Positions 1 to 11,774 are shown, counted from the stretch's first letter. The stretch: DNA of 64,000 nucleotides from Minicystis rosea (GCA_001931535.1 CP016211.1:7239703-7303702), one strand, 5' to 3'. Translations and numbers: made by a program. The notes: a model not told the origin generated them from the letters alone.

Positions 1-2
1 GC

Positions 3-431
3 GTCGGCGTGGTGCGGCTCGCCACTACGGTGCACGGCATGGGCGATCCGGGGTTCATGGTGCGCCTGGCGAACCTCGCGCGCGAGAAGGGCGTGTCGGC
101 GTTTCTCGACGACGGCGCCAACCGCTGGCCGGCGGTGCACGTCTCGGACGCGGGACGCCTCTATCGCCTGGTGCTGGAGGCGGGGGCGCCGGCGCGCGCG
201 TACCACGCAACCGCGGAGGACGTGCCCTTCCGCGCGATCGCCGAGGCGATCGGCCGCGCGCAGGGCGTGCCCGTGGAGCCGCGTCCGCGCGAGCACTTCG
301 GGTGGTTCGCCGGTTTCGCCGAGGCGGACTCGCCGGCCTCGAGCGCCCGCACGCGGGAGCTGACGGGGTGGGAGCCCACCGGGCCGACGCTGCTCGAGGA
401 CCTGGCGCAGCCGGGGTATTTCGAGGTGTGA
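3..431 (+). CDS. C-terminal part of an NAD-dependent epimerase/dehydratase (extended SDR)
   Basis: This is the 3' part of a gene that starts before the window; the reading frame is open to the left edge. About 142 residues are visible. The stretch with WPAVHVSDAGRLYRLVLE, a later A-Y-H-A-T segment and a final T-G-W-E-P motif match the substrate-binding C-terminal half of extended short-chain dehydrogenases that act on nucleotide sugars or similar substrates. The Rossmann NAD-binding half lies outside the window, so substrate cannot be judged. About 150 bp separate its stop from the convergent minus-strand gene. Confidence 0.75.
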   Translation, partial: VGVVRLATTVHGMGDPGFMVRLANLAREKGVSAFLDDGANRWPAVHVSDAGRLYRLVLEAGAPARAYHATAEDVPFRAIAEAIGRAQGVPVEPRPREHFGWFAGFAEADSPASSARTRELTGWEPTGPTLLEDLAQPGYFEV

Positions 432-581
432 GCTGCGCACGCGCGGGCATACCCTCTTTCCACGCGCGGCCGGCTTCCCCGCATCGACACTCGCGCTGTG
501 CTCGACAGGAACAGCTTGTTCCCATCCCACCCGTCGATCCGTCGCGCGCCCCCCCGTCCATCGACCGCCGATGGAGCGCGG

Positions 582-1865
582 TCACCGCCTCCTCCGGCGG
601 GCGGCGAGGGCGATGGCCAGCGCGAGCCACGCCGGAGACGTAGTCGGGTTTGGCGTCGTCGCGCACGAGCCGCCGGCTTTGGGCGCGCCGTCGCCTTGTG
701 CCGCGCCGCCGCTTCCGGTGGAGGCGCCGCCATTGCCGGTGGTGACTCCGCTCGTCGACGCACCGCCCGCGCCGCCCGATGCTGCGCCGCTCGACGTCGC
801 GCCGCCCGCGCTGCTGCTCGTCGGTCCGCTCGACGTCGCACCGCCGGTGGTCGACGTGGACGAGCCGCCGTTGCCGGTCATGCTCACGCAGGTGCCTTGG
901 CTGCAGACGCCCTGCGAGCAAGGCGCGCCGTCGGGCTTCTGCGCGCTGGAGCAGGTCCCGTCCTGGGGATTGCACGCGCCGGGCTCGTGGCACTCGTCAG
1001 GGGGAGGGCAGCTCACGGGCGCGCCGCTCGCGCAGAGGCAGCTCTGGAACGTGTCGCCGATCGTGCACGCATCGCCGTCATCGCAGGGCGCGCCGTCGGG
1101 CGGGCACACGCAGGCGTCGGTGCCGTTGCCGTTCTGCTGGCAGCCCGCGGTGCAGTGGGCAGCGACGGAGATCGCGCCGCCGGTGCACTGGAAGAGCGTG
1201 CTCGCGTCGAGCCCCAGCGCGGCGCCGCAGAACTGACCGTCCCCGGACGTGCAGGCGGACGCGCCGACGCACGTGCCGGGCGCGCCGCAGAACGTGGTGA
1301 ATGGGCCACAAGGCGGGTCCATCCACGGGAGGCCCTGAACGCAATGGCCGCTCGCGCAGTCCTGGCCGGTGCAGCACCGCGTCCCGTCGGGATAAAGCAC
1401 CTTCTCGCACTTCCCCGCGATGCACTGACCGCAGTTGTTCGCGAGGTGGCAGGCGCTTCCATCCTGGCGCGTCGGGCAGACGCAATGAGGGATGCCGAAG
1501 CAGGTGAAGGTCGGCTGGTCGAAGCTCGTGGTGTCTTCAGGTCCGCAGTAGGGGCACCAGCAGAATCCGGGGTTGGGCAGGCCCTGGCAGGTCCCGGACG
1601 GGCATCCCAGCGCGTCGAATCCACAATAGGAGATGCACTCCGTGTTGCAGCAGACGCCGAAAGCGCAGAAGCCGCTCGCGCACTCGCTCGGGTCGCCGCA
1701 CGGGGTGCCCAGCGTCGCTGCGCCCGCGTCCACGCCGAGCGGCTCGAAGGAAGGCGGGCCGACGCTCGGTGCCTCCGCATCGCCCGCACACCCCCCGCCG
1801 CTTGCGGCGAGGACGAAGAGCCCGGCGATCGCGAGGGCGATCGCACGCGAAGTGCGGCCATCCAT
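582..1865 (-). CDS. Cys-rich secreted protein with MYXO-CTERM-like sorting tail
   Basis: A 427-aa exported protein. The chosen start (Met at 1865) gives a short charged N-terminus, a hydrophobic segment and a Cys at the end of the signal (AASGGGC). The body has many Cys pairs of the type C-x-S-G-x-C and C-x(2)-G-x-C, with phrases such as DGAPCDDGDACT seen in myxobacterial disulphide-rich surface proteins. A Gly/Ser/Thr-rich linker (about residues 330-395) leads to a Cys, a short hydrophobic helix and a terminal RRRRR cluster, the MYXO-CTERM architecture processed by myxosortases. An upstream in-frame Met at 1898 would only add a poor leader. Function beyond cell-surface display is unknown. 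Confidence 0.8.
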   Translation of the reverse strand: MDGRTSRAIALAIAGLFVLAASGGGCAGDAEAPSVGPPSFEPLGVDAGAATLGTPCGDPSECASGFCAFGVCCNTECISYCGFDALGCPSGTCQGLPNPGFCWCPYCGPEDTTSFDQPTFTCFGIPHCVCPTRQDGSACHLANNCGQCIAGKCEKVLYPDGTRCCTGQDCASGHCVQGLPWMDPPCGPFTTFCGAPGTCVGASACTSGDGQFCGAALGLDASTLFQCTGGAISVAAHCTAGCQQNGNGTDACVCPPDGAPCDDGDACTIGDTFQSCLCASGAPVSCPPPDECHEPGACNPQDGTCSSAQKPDGAPCSQGVCSQGTCVSMTGNGGSSTSTTGGATSSGPTSSSAGGATSSGAASGGAGGASTSGVTTGNGGASTGSGGAAQGDGAPKAGGSCATTPNPTTSPAWLALAIALAARRRRR

Positions 1866-2146
1866 GGTCGCCATCGTTGCGAGGATGTCGACCCACATTC
1901 AACGAGGCCGAGCGGCGCGTGCACCGGCGACGCCGAGCAAGCCGCTGCGCGATTGCGCGCGGGGGCTGGCGACATCCGCAATCCCAACCTGATCCGCGGC
2001 GCGGGGTTGCTCCTGCCGGAGGTGGCCAGCACCAGGTCGTTGCCACGGTACGTCCCGTGGGCGACGGCACGGCCGCCCGCGCGGTGCGCCTCGAAGCCCG
2101 GGTCGCCGATGCACGCGATCGAAAAAACGCCGTATAGATGGGATGA

Positions 2147-2712
2147 AGCCGCTCCAAGGGCGGGGTCATCGTTCACCGGGCGACCGTGCGCAGCGTGGCT
2201 GAGTTGCTGCCGTTGCTCGGCCCGGACACGGAGCCGGCCCGGGTGGCGATCGAAGCGTGGGCAGTGCACGCGAAGCTGAGCGAATGGGGGAAGGATGTGT
2301 GTCTGGTGGACACGACGCGCAGCCGCCAGATCGGGATTGGCCACCACGGCCGCAAGACGGATCGACTGGACGCTGACCGTCTCGCACTGGCCCTCGAGCA
2401 CGGGCATCTGCCCGCCGCACACCTGCTCTCGCCGGAGCGTCAGGAGATGCGCCATCACCTCGGCATGCGAAGGATGCTGGTGGAATCGCGCGCGCAGGCG
2501 GTGACCACGGTTCGTGGGATCGTGCGTGCCCATTGCGAGCGCGTGCCGAGCTGCGGTGTCGAGGTCTTCGTGACGACCGTGCGCAAAGCATCCTTGAGCG
2601 AGGCGACACGCATACTCATCGGACCGGCGGTGGCGGTGATCGAGTCGTTGGATGTGCAGCTCGCTGTGGTGGAGCGCAAGCTCGAGCGGCAGGCGAGTAG
2701 CCCGGAGGAATT
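2147..2712 (+). pseudogene. IS110-family transposase remnant (internal fragment)
   Basis: The open frame gives the central part of an IS110-type DEDD transposase: VAELLPLLG, then a VCLVDTTRSRQIG stretch, then the hallmark GRKTDRLDADRLA containing a conserved acidic catalytic residue, and a following helical region with LVESRAQAVTTVRGI. The N-terminal part with the first catalytic Asp is missing because a stop precedes the conserved region. The C-terminal part with the Ser motif is lost after ERKLERQA, where similarity stops and a different gene remnant begins. It is therefore inactive. No terminal inverted repeats are seen, as expected for IS110. Confidence 0.75.
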
Positions 2713-2774
2713 GCACCCCCGGGCTCTCCCAGAACCGGACCGCGCCCTCTCGTGGCCTTCAACCTCGGCGCCCC

Positions 2775-3010
2775 AGTCACCACCTGACCTTCTCCCCGGA
2801 CGAGCAGTTCGTCGCCCTGGGCCTGTTCACCGAGATCGCGCTGCTCCGCGTGGAGACCCTGGAACTCCTCGCCCGCTGGCGAGCGCCGAACGGCTCGGCA
2901 CCACGGCAGCGTCGAGGGGCTCTCGTTTTCCCCCGACGGGCGGCTCCTCGCATCCTGCGAGGTCAGGGGAGGGATCGCGGTCTGGTCTATCGAGGAATGG
3001 CGAGGGCGGT
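2775..3010 (+). pseudogene. Frameshifted WD40-repeat protein remnant
   Basis: Two WD40-like blades sit in two different frames. The first (about 2775-2885) reads HHLTFSPDEQFVALGL, then TEIALLRVETLELLARW. The second, beginning at 2899 in another frame, reads HHGSVEGLSFSPDGRLLAS, then GGIAVWSIEEW. Both have the SPDG/SPDE turn and terminal W of a WD40 repeat. The frame change and lack of a start or stop context mark a decayed gene. It directly abuts the IS110 remnant, which suggests that insertion and deletion removed the rest. Confidence 0.65.
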
Positions 3011-3333
3011 GAGCGCACTCGGACGAAGCTCGGTCCCCGCCCGAGCGCCGGGCCTGCGCGGATGCTGTAGGCCAGCGCCTAGGCGAGCACAGCAGCGGTC
3101 GCGTAAAGGCTCCCTGGCGCAGGCACGCCCGTCCTTGCTCCCTCGGGGTGAGCTGCGAACCACCTATGTTCGCTCCTCGCAGGCGGGCTCGGCCGTGCGG
3201 GCGGGCGCGAGCGCGTTTCGCGTTGTCACATGGAACACCCGAGCCACAATCTCGCTCGACCATCAAGGATTCGACAACCGACTCGGTGCAGGAGACATCG
3301 CGAGGGTCGGGACTGCTGGCTCGGTGGCTCCTG
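3011..3333. other. Non-coding gap before the hybrid histidine kinase
   Basis: No convincing reading frame is visible. The open frame of the next gene extends back into this stretch (to 3148), but the residues are Arg/Pro-rich and unlike the family, so they are read as untranslated leader. No clear promoter motif was recognised. Confidence 0.4.
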
Positions 3334-5721
<2,388 letters not shown>

Positions 5722-5875
5722 GGAGGGCTTGAACCACCGAGCGCTCCTGTGGAGCTGCCGACGCTGTCGCCATCCGACGCACGGACTGTGTTGCCCGAAG
5801 CGATGGACGTCGGATCCGAGCGCGCAAACGGCTGCGGGAGCGCCCACCGACGACTTCCGGCTCACCCCATGATCC

Positions 5876-6328
5876 TCACTTGAGCCCGCCCGCTGCCGTT
5901 TGATCTCTCGGTGGGATGCTTCGTCCGGGAGGGCACCATGGCCACCGAGACGGCGACGACGAAGAGGACTTCGAGGTCGGGGACAAGACTGGAGCACTGG
6001 TCGCACAGTCGCGGCAACTGGCGATCTTCATCCAGGGCCGGGACCCGTCAACGTCGCTGAGAGCGGTCCCGGGTCCCGGCCGCTGCCAGACGACGCTGCC
6101 CGCTGCTTCGATCTGACGCTGCAACGCGTATCCGCATGGACCTGCCTCGTAGCAGAAACGGATCTCGCTCGCGCCCGCGCGCTCTTGCACCGTCTTCACC
6201 AGACGGCGCACCGACTTCACGTCATTCGTGATCTTCCACTCGACCGGCGCACGCTCGCTCGGCAGGAGCAGCGCGACGTGAATTGCCTTCTTGTGGGCGT
6301 CCAGCCCGACGTAGGTGGTAGCTTCCAT
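5876..6328 (-). pseudogene. IS110-family transposase N-terminal remnant
   Basis: Residues 1-75 are a clear IS110 N-terminus: TYVGLDAHKKAIHVALLLP with the first catalytic Asp (GLDAHK), and RFCYEAGPCGYALQRQIEAAG with the second acidic site. After this the expected KTDRRDA region is absent and the frame continues as unrelated low-complexity sequence, so at most the first third of the transposase survives. It differs in sequence from the remnant at 2147-2712 and lies on the other strand. Confidence 0.75.
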
Positions 6329-6464
6329 GGCGACCGGCTCCCTTCGCGTGCGGCTCTGGTGCCACGAAACGTGACGACAACCCGCGATTCAAGGTGGCCT
6401 CGTCCACCGTCTCCGCCGCATCACGCGACGGGCTGCGATGGCGAGCCGGTCGTTCCATTCTGTC

Positions 6465-7001
6465 TCAACGCGGTCGCTCGAACTCGAGGAGCTCGCCGAG
6501 CATCGACTCGCTCTCGTGGCTGCCGACGAGGCTGAAACCGCATTTTTCGAGGACGCGGCGTGAAGGCATGTGCCAGCTCGGGGTCGTGGCGCGGATGAGG
6601 CTCACGCCTTCCTGGGTGAGGGCCCATTCGACGGAGACGCGCGTGCCTTCGGTGGCGTAGCCCAGCTGTTGGGAGTCTTGCTCGACGCCGTAGGCGACCT
6701 CGATGACGCCGTCGCCGCCGGGCGCGCCGTGGAAGACGACGCTGCCGATGACGCGGCGGGGGCCGCTGCGCGAGATCATCACGCGGTCGCCCCAGAGGCG
6801 CACGGCCGGGTCGGCACGGATGGCATCGAGCGAGACGCAGAAGGCACGCTCGATGAGCGCGCGGCCGGGCCAGGTCTCGGGGAGCTTGGCGCCGACGAGA
6901 TCTTCGGCGCGCGCACGGTCACCCATCATGACGGCTTCGACGATGGGGACGGTGATGGGAACGAGCTCGAGCCTCGGGGTGAGGAGCGTCGCGTGGGACA
7001 C
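6465..7001 (-). CDS. GNAT-family N-acetyltransferase (RimJ/RimL type)
   Basis: A 178-aa protein with the start typical of the Acetyltransf_3 group (TLLTPRLELVPIT). A GSVVFHG strand, a VIEVAYGVEQDSQQLGYATEG segment (the acetyl-CoA binding and beta-bulge region) and IRATTPSWHMPSRRVLEKCGF complete the fold; the last motif, with its N/S-x-x-S-x-R-V-L-E-K-x-G-F form, is characteristic. Acceptor substrate (protein N-terminus or small amine) cannot be told. It lies 71 bp downstream of tssC on the same strand, so co-transcription is possible. Confidence 0.9.
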   Translation of the reverse strand: MSHATLLTPRLELVPITVPIVEAVMMGDRARAEDLVGAKLPETWPGRALIERAFCVSLDAIRADPAVRLWGDRVMISRSGPRRVIGSVVFHGAPGGDGVIEVAYGVEQDSQQLGYATEGTRVSVEWALTQEGVSLIRATTPSWHMPSRRVLEKCGFSLVGSHESESMLGELLEFERPR

Positions 7002-7072
7002 GGCGCTGCATCATACCGCGCCCGCGACGACGTGGAGCACGCGCGCGCCGCGGGATTTCGCGGCGCAGCGCA

Positions 7073-8590
7073 TCATTCCTTGTCGAGCTTGCCCACCAGG
7101 TTGAGGTTGAACTGTGCGCCCATGTACTTGAAATGCGGGCGCACCTGCAGATCGACGCGGAACCAACCGGCGTTGCCTTCGACGTCCGTCACCGTGACCT
7201 TGGCCTGACGCAGCGGGCGCTTGGCACGCACGGAGGCCGTGGTCACCTCCATGTTGGAGACGTATTGGCCGATCCAATCGTTGAGCTCCTTCTCGAGATC
7301 GCTGCGCTCCTTCCACGTCCCGATCTGCTCGCGCTGGAGCACCTTGATGTAGTGCGAGAGCCGCGAGATCACGAACATGTACGGGAGCATGGTGCCGAGC
7401 CGATGGTTCATCTCGGCGGCGCGCCCCTCCTCGCTCATGCCGAAGTACTTGGGGCGCTGCACCGAGTTGGCCGAGAAGAAGCAGGCGTTGTCCGAGTCCT
7501 TCCGGTAGGTGAACCCGATGAAGCCCTCCTCCGCGAGCTCGAACTCGCGGCGCTCGGTGAGCATGATCTCCGTGGGGATCTTGGTCTGGAGATAACCCAT
7601 CGCCTCGTATTGATGGAGCACGAGGGTCTCCACCGTGCCGCCCGAGGAAGGGCCGATGATGTTGAGGCACCAGCGGTAGCGCGCGAAGCTGTCGGCGAGG
7701 CGCGTGGCGAAGGCATAGGTGGGCGCGCCCCAGAGATAGGCGTCGTGCTTGCCGACGACGTCCTCCTCGTAGTTGAAGGCGCGCACCGGCACCGTGCCCG
7801 CGCCGTACGGCAAGCGCAGGAGGAAGCGCGGGAGCATGAGGCCGACGTAGCGCGCGTCCTCGGTGTCGCGGAAGGCGTTGTACTTCGTGTACTGCGGGCC
7901 TTCGAAGAGCGCGTGCACGTCCTTCAGGTTCGGGATGTTGAGGTAGTTCTTCAGCCCGAAGAACTGCGGCGCCGCCGTCGCGAGGAAGGGCGCATGCGCC
8001 ATGGTCGCGACGGACGCGCACTTCTGGAGGAGGAACATGTCCTGCGGGTGCGCGCCGCCGGGCGCCTCCGCGCCGCGACCGCCCGGACCGATGTCGTAGT
8101 TGGAGACGATGGCCGCGTACGGGCGCCCGCCGAACTGACCGAACTCCGCCGAATAGACCAGCTTGTAGAGGCCGCTCTTCGGCACCTCGGTCGTGTCCTC
8201 GAAGTCCGCGAGCAAGTCCTCTTTGGAGCAGTTGACGAAGTCGATCTTGACGTTCTCGCGGAAGTCGACGCGATCGACGAGGAACTTGAGCCCGCGCCAC
8301 GCCGCCTCCAGCCGCTGAAACGTGGGGTGGTGGAGGATCTCGTCGATCTGCCGGGACATCTTGCTGTCGATCTCGGCGATGAGGAGATCGACGAGGACCC
8401 GATCGAACGTGGCCGCTTCGGGCCGATCGAGCACGCGCTGATCGAAGACGACGTGGAGCGCGCGGGTGAGGCTCTGGTGCCGCTCGTCGGCCGGCGGGAT
8501 CCGCGAGGCCGCGAGGATCTCGCGGAGCAGCGAAGGATCATCTTCGTTCGGCGGCGGCTCCATGGCCAGCGAGGGCACTTCCATCGACAT
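7073..8590 (-). CDS. tssC: Type VI secretion contractile sheath large subunit TssC/VipB
   Basis: A 505-aa protein, the usual length for TssC. TssC pairs with TssB to form the contractile sheath around the Hcp tube. Family landmarks are visible: IDEILHHPTFQRLEAAWRGL near residue 85, LYKLVYSAEFGQFGG, then the PFLATAAPQFFGLKN segment, FLLRLPYG, and the C-terminal VSNMEV...KVTVTDVEGNAGWF..LQVRPHFKYMGA. The start at 8590 is the first of several in-frame Met codons (others at residues 3 and 10). No tssB, hcp or other T6SS component lies in this window: upstream is an unrelated divergent gene and downstream an acetyltransferase. A scattered T6SS locus or a sheath-only role are both possible. Confidence 0.95.
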   Translation of the reverse strand: MSMEVPSLAMEPPPNEDDPSLLREILAASRIPPADERHQSLTRALHVVFDQRVLDRPEAATFDRVLVDLLIAEIDSKMSRQIDEILHHPTFQRLEAAWRGLKFLVDRVDFRENVKIDFVNCSKEDLLADFEDTTEVPKSGLYKLVYSAEFGQFGGRPYAAIVSNYDIGPGGRGAEAPGGAHPQDMFLLQKCASVATMAHAPFLATAAPQFFGLKNYLNIPNLKDVHALFEGPQYTKYNAFRDTEDARYVGLMLPRFLLRLPYGAGTVPVRAFNYEEDVVGKHDAYLWGAPTYAFATRLADSFARYRWCLNIIGPSSGGTVETLVLHQYEAMGYLQTKIPTEIMLTERREFELAEEGFIGFTYRKDSDNACFFSANSVQRPKYFGMSEEGRAAEMNHRLGTMLPYMFVISRLSHYIKVLQREQIGTWKERSDLEKELNDWIGQYVSNMEVTTASVRAKRPLRQAKVTVTDVEGNAGWFRVDLQVRPHFKYMGAQFNLNLVGKLDKE

Positions 8591-8765
8591 GGTGCCGAGA
8601 GGTTATCGCGGGCAGGCCCCGGCCGTCACCCCGCCCGGCGACCTTCGAAAGGGGCCGCATTTCCCGGCGGGCGGCGGTCTGCGCGCCGGACCGCCATCAT
8701 CCGGCACCGCGAAGGCTCGCCGCGGGTCGAGCGGCCGTGGGAGAGTCGTCGCGCGAGGAGCGATC

Positions 8766-9401
8766 ATGTCCGAACGGCACGGCGATGGGTGGTCCGGTGA
8801 GATCGGAGGCAACTGCCCCGTGCAGGGCGACGGCCGCGTGGATGAGAAGCCCTGGTATTTCCGGGCGCGCGGCGGCGCGTGGAGCTTCGAGGTCGCGGAC
8901 GATCCGCTGTGCTCCGACGCCAACTGGGTCTCCGCCTCGGGCGAGCCCGGCGTGATGTTCGAAGAGGACTACGACGGCGACGCCGGATGGATGGATGTCG
9001 ACGAAGCTTGGAGGCTCGTCGAAGAGGCCATCACGCGATATCGAATCTCCGGCGGGAACGAGCGGCGCGCCGATGGGATTGGCCAGCTCTACCGGTGCCT
9101 GCAATTCGCGCGTGATCACCTCGAAACCTGGGCGATGCGCTTTCGCGAGGGCGACCGCGATCCGGTGGCGGCTGCGTGGGCGGAGAGCACGTTTGGAACG
9201 TTGATGGAGGGCTTGCTCGAAATCGTGGCCGAATCGAAGCTCGGGCCGGGCCATCCACGCTGCCGCGATTGCCCTTCTCCCGACGTGCCTGCGGCCGAGC
9301 TCGCGCGGTATCAGCGCGCGCTCGCCGACCATCTGCGCGCGGTCGTGACCGAGCTGCCGGCGCTCGCAGCGCTCGTCGCGGCCACGCGAGATCGCGTGTG
9401 A
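8766..9401 (+). CDS. Uncharacterised soluble protein, 211 aa
   Basis: The start at 8766 is supported by a GAGGAG Shine-Dalgarno a few bases upstream. The protein has an acidic N-terminal half (WFRARGGAWSFEV-like region and EEDYDGDAGWMDVDEAW) and a helical C-terminal half with a C-R-D-C pair near residue 157. No signal peptide or membrane segment is visible, and no family was recognised. It is divergent from tssC with 175 bp between them, so a shared control region is possible. The gene ends before a double hairpin. Confidence 0.7.
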   Translation: MSERHGDGWSGEIGGNCPVQGDGRVDEKPWYFRARGGAWSFEVADDPLCSDANWVSASGEPGVMFEEDYDGDAGWMDVDEAWRLVEEAITRYRISGGNERRADGIGQLYRCLQFARDHLETWAMRFREGDRDPVAAAWAESTFGTLMEGLLEIVAESKLGPGHPRCRDCPSPDVPAAELARYQRALADHLRAVVTELPALAALVAATRDRV

Positions 9402-9426
9402 CACGAGGTGGGAAACGATGGATCGA

Positions 9427-9468
9427 CGCCGGCTTGCCGGCGCGAGGCTTGGGGCCGCGAGCGGCCCC
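9427..9468. terminator. Two adjacent hairpins between convergent genes
   Basis: Positions 9427-9442 form a 7-bp perfect stem (CGCCGGC/GCCGGCG, 2-nt loop), and 9451-9468 an 8-bp perfect stem (GGGGCCGC/GCGGCCCC). They lie between the stop of the 8766-9401 gene and the stop of the convergent gene ending at 9480, and probably act as a bidirectional terminator. No T-tract is present. Confidence 0.6.
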
Positions 9469-9479
9469 ATCGTGATCGA

Positions 9480-11774
9480 TCAGCCGCCGCCGGTGCCGGG
9501 CAGCGTGGCGTTGGTGAGCCACTGGAAGCCGTCGATGAGCGCGAGCGAGTCGTAGGAGGTGTCGCCCACGTCCCAGAGGGCGATGCGCAGCTCCACGATG
9601 TCACCGGGGATGACGTTGCCCGCGGTGGTCAGCCAGAAGGTGCCGCCGCCGATCGTGCAGTTGTTGCTGAACAGGCCGGGCTCGAAGCCGGTGCCCATGA
9701 GCTGCGCCGATCCGAGCGAGCAGCTCGACGCGCTCACGTCGGTGTCCCAGCACGTCGGGTTCGTCGCCTGTGAATCGCACACGGCAAACAGGGTCGTGCC
9801 CTTCGCGATGTTGATGCCGATCGGCCACTGCTGCCCGCCCTGCGTGTACGTGAGCAGGTTCTTGTCGATGGGGTTCGGGATGGGCTTGGGCGTGCCGTTC
9901 GGCGTGTCGACGAGCGCGATGAACTGATCGTTGAACTGGGTGCAGACGAACTCGGGATACTCGGCCGAGAGGAAGTACGAGTTGAACGAGAAGGCCTTGG
10001 CGTTCGTGGGCGCGCGGAGGCGCAGGTAGAGCATCACCGAGTCGTTGGCCGCGGCGCTCGAGAGGGTGTTGCAGCCCGGCGAGTCGGGCAGGCCGTTGGC
10101 CACCTTGAGCGGCAGGTTCGGCGTCGCATACCAATCCTTCACGGAGTGCGGCTGGCCACCGGTGCTGATGACCACCGAGCTCGCCGGCGTGTGCGTGCTG
10201 GAGACGTTGGTGCCCGTCGGCGCGCCGTTGTTGGGGCCCGGCATCGACTGCGTGGCGTCGGCGGCGATGCCGCTCGACATCACCACGACGCTCTTGCCCT
10301 GGGTCGTGGCGGGCGAGATCGAGCCGAAGCCCTGGCGGATGGAGATGGCTTTGAAATCCTGCAACGGGGAGCCGTCGGCGCGGAGGATCTGCGCCTCGAG
10401 CAGGCCCCACGTCTTGTCCTTGAGGAGGAGCGGTTGCTCCACCGTCTGGCGGCAGATGCCGAGCGCCTTGGCGTAGTCGAGCGCGGCCGTCGAATTCGAC
10501 GTGAGGTTGTCGTCGCAGGCCACGGTGTCCTGCGTGTCGAAGAGATCGGTGAGGCCGTTGCAGTTGTCGTCGATGCCGTTGCCCACGACCTCGAGCGCGC
10601 CGGGATTCACGAGCTTGGGCTGCGAGCCGCAGAGGCCCGGCTTGTCGCAGCAGTCGCCGTCGGCCACGAGCCAGCCGTCACCGTCGCAGTCGGTGGTGCT
10701 GCTGTCGCAAGTCACGCACTGCCCGTTCTGGCAGGTGTCGTTGGTGGCGCAGACATGGCCGCAAGCGCCGCAGTTCTTCACGTCGCTCGAGGTGTCCAAG
10801 CACTTCTGCCCGCAGGCCGTGAGCGTGCCCGCGCAGCTCGACGCGCAGGCGCCCTGGGAGCAGACCTCGTCCACCGCGCACGCGACGTTGCAGCCGCCGC
10901 AGTTCGACGGATCGGTCTGCTCGTCGACACAGGTGGCGTTGCATTGGGTGAAGCCGGCCGCGCAGAAGCCGCAGGTGCCGTTCACACACGCTTCGCCCGG
11001 CGCGCAGGCGTGGCCGCACGCGCCGCAATTCGCAGGGTCGTTGTTCTGGTCGACGCACTTACTCCCGCACTTGGAGGCGCCGCCGAGGCAGAGCAAACCG
11101 CATTGGCCCCCAGCGCAGACCTGACCCGGGCCGCACGCCTTGGCGCACGATCCGCAGTTGGCAGGATCGTTGTCGAGATCGACGCAAGTGGCGCCGCAGA
11201 TCGAGGCGCCGCCGAGGCAGGTCACGCCGCACTGGCCCGCCGAGCAGGCCTCGCCCGTCGCGCAGGCCTTGCCGCAGCCTCCGCAATTCAGCGGATCGAT
11301 CTTGGTGTCGACACACTTGTCGGTGCAGTTCTGCGTGCCGCCGAGGCACTGAGAAGCGCAATTGCCGCTCGAGCAATATTGGCCCTGCGCGCAGGCCTTC
11401 CCGCATGTGCCGCAGTTGGCCGGATCGAATTGGGTGTCGACGCAGGCCTCACCGCACTGCTGCGTGCCGCCGTTGCACGTCGCGTCGCAGAGACCATGGG
11501 AGCAAACTTGGCCCGCGGGACAGGCGTTGCCGCACATTCCGCAGTTCTGCGGATCGAATACGGTGCTCGTGCAAACGCCGTTGCAAAGCGTGGCGCCCGG
11601 GCAGACCTGCCCGCTGCCACCCATGCCCGACGCGGTCGACTCCGTGCTCCCGCCTGTGCCTCCAATGGGGTTGTCGCTGGTCCCGGTGGCGCAACCCATC
11701 CAGGATCCCAAGAGCCATGTGCATGCGAGCGCGCGGATGCCCGCCCCCGACCAGGTCCATCGATTTCGAGTCAT
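9480..11774 (-). CDS. Large Stig1-repeat / MopE-like / choice-of-anchor L lipoprotein
   Basis: A 764-aa exported protein with a signal peptide ending in the lipobox-like LGSWMGC. Residues about 55-350 are eight or so tandem Cys-rich units of the pattern C-x-x-x-C-V-D-x(4)-D-P-x-N-C-G-x-C-G-x-x-C-x-x-G-x-x-C, which is the Stig1-type repeat common in myxobacteria. A Ca/Cu-binding-like MopE motif follows (DCDGDGW...DGDC, then NGIDDNCNGLTD). The C-terminal 300 residues match the choice-of-anchor L extracellular domain (FSFNSYFLSAEYPEFVC, NDQFIALVD, and a final SLALIDGFQW). It is likely a surface or matrix protein; ligand unknown. It ends after a Gly-rich tail without a sorting signal. Confidence 0.85.
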   Translation of the reverse strand: MTRNRWTWSGAGIRALACTWLLGSWMGCATGTSDNPIGGTGGSTESTASGMGGSGQVCPGATLCNGVCTSTVFDPQNCGMCGNACPAGQVCSHGLCDATCNGGTQQCGEACVDTQFDPANCGTCGKACAQGQYCSSGNCASQCLGGTQNCTDKCVDTKIDPLNCGGCGKACATGEACSAGQCGVTCLGGASICGATCVDLDNDPANCGSCAKACGPGQVCAGGQCGLLCLGGASKCGSKCVDQNNDPANCGACGHACAPGEACVNGTCGFCAAGFTQCNATCVDEQTDPSNCGGCNVACAVDEVCSQGACASSCAGTLTACGQKCLDTSSDVKNCGACGHVCATNDTCQNGQCVTCDSSTTDCDGDGWLVADGDCCDKPGLCGSQPKLVNPGALEVVGNGIDDNCNGLTDLFDTQDTVACDDNLTSNSTAALDYAKALGICRQTVEQPLLLKDKTWGLLEAQILRADGSPLQDFKAISIRQGFGSISPATTQGKSVVVMSSGIAADATQSMPGPNNGAPTGTNVSSTHTPASSVVISTGGQPHSVKDWYATPNLPLKVANGLPDSPGCNTLSSAAANDSVMLYLRLRAPTNAKAFSFNSYFLSAEYPEFVCTQFNDQFIALVDTPNGTPKPIPNPIDKNLLTYTQGGQQWPIGINIAKGTTLFAVCDSQATNPTCWDTDVSASSCSLGSAQLMGTGFEPGLFSNNCTIGGGTFWLTTAGNVIPGDIVELRIALWDVGDTSYDSLALIDGFQWLTNATLPGTGGG

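Noticed and set aside
1930..2150. Minus-strand frame with a DPGFEAHRAGGRA segment
   Set aside because: Some natural-looking stretches, but no start, no stop context and no family; it merges into the next gene in a shadow frame.
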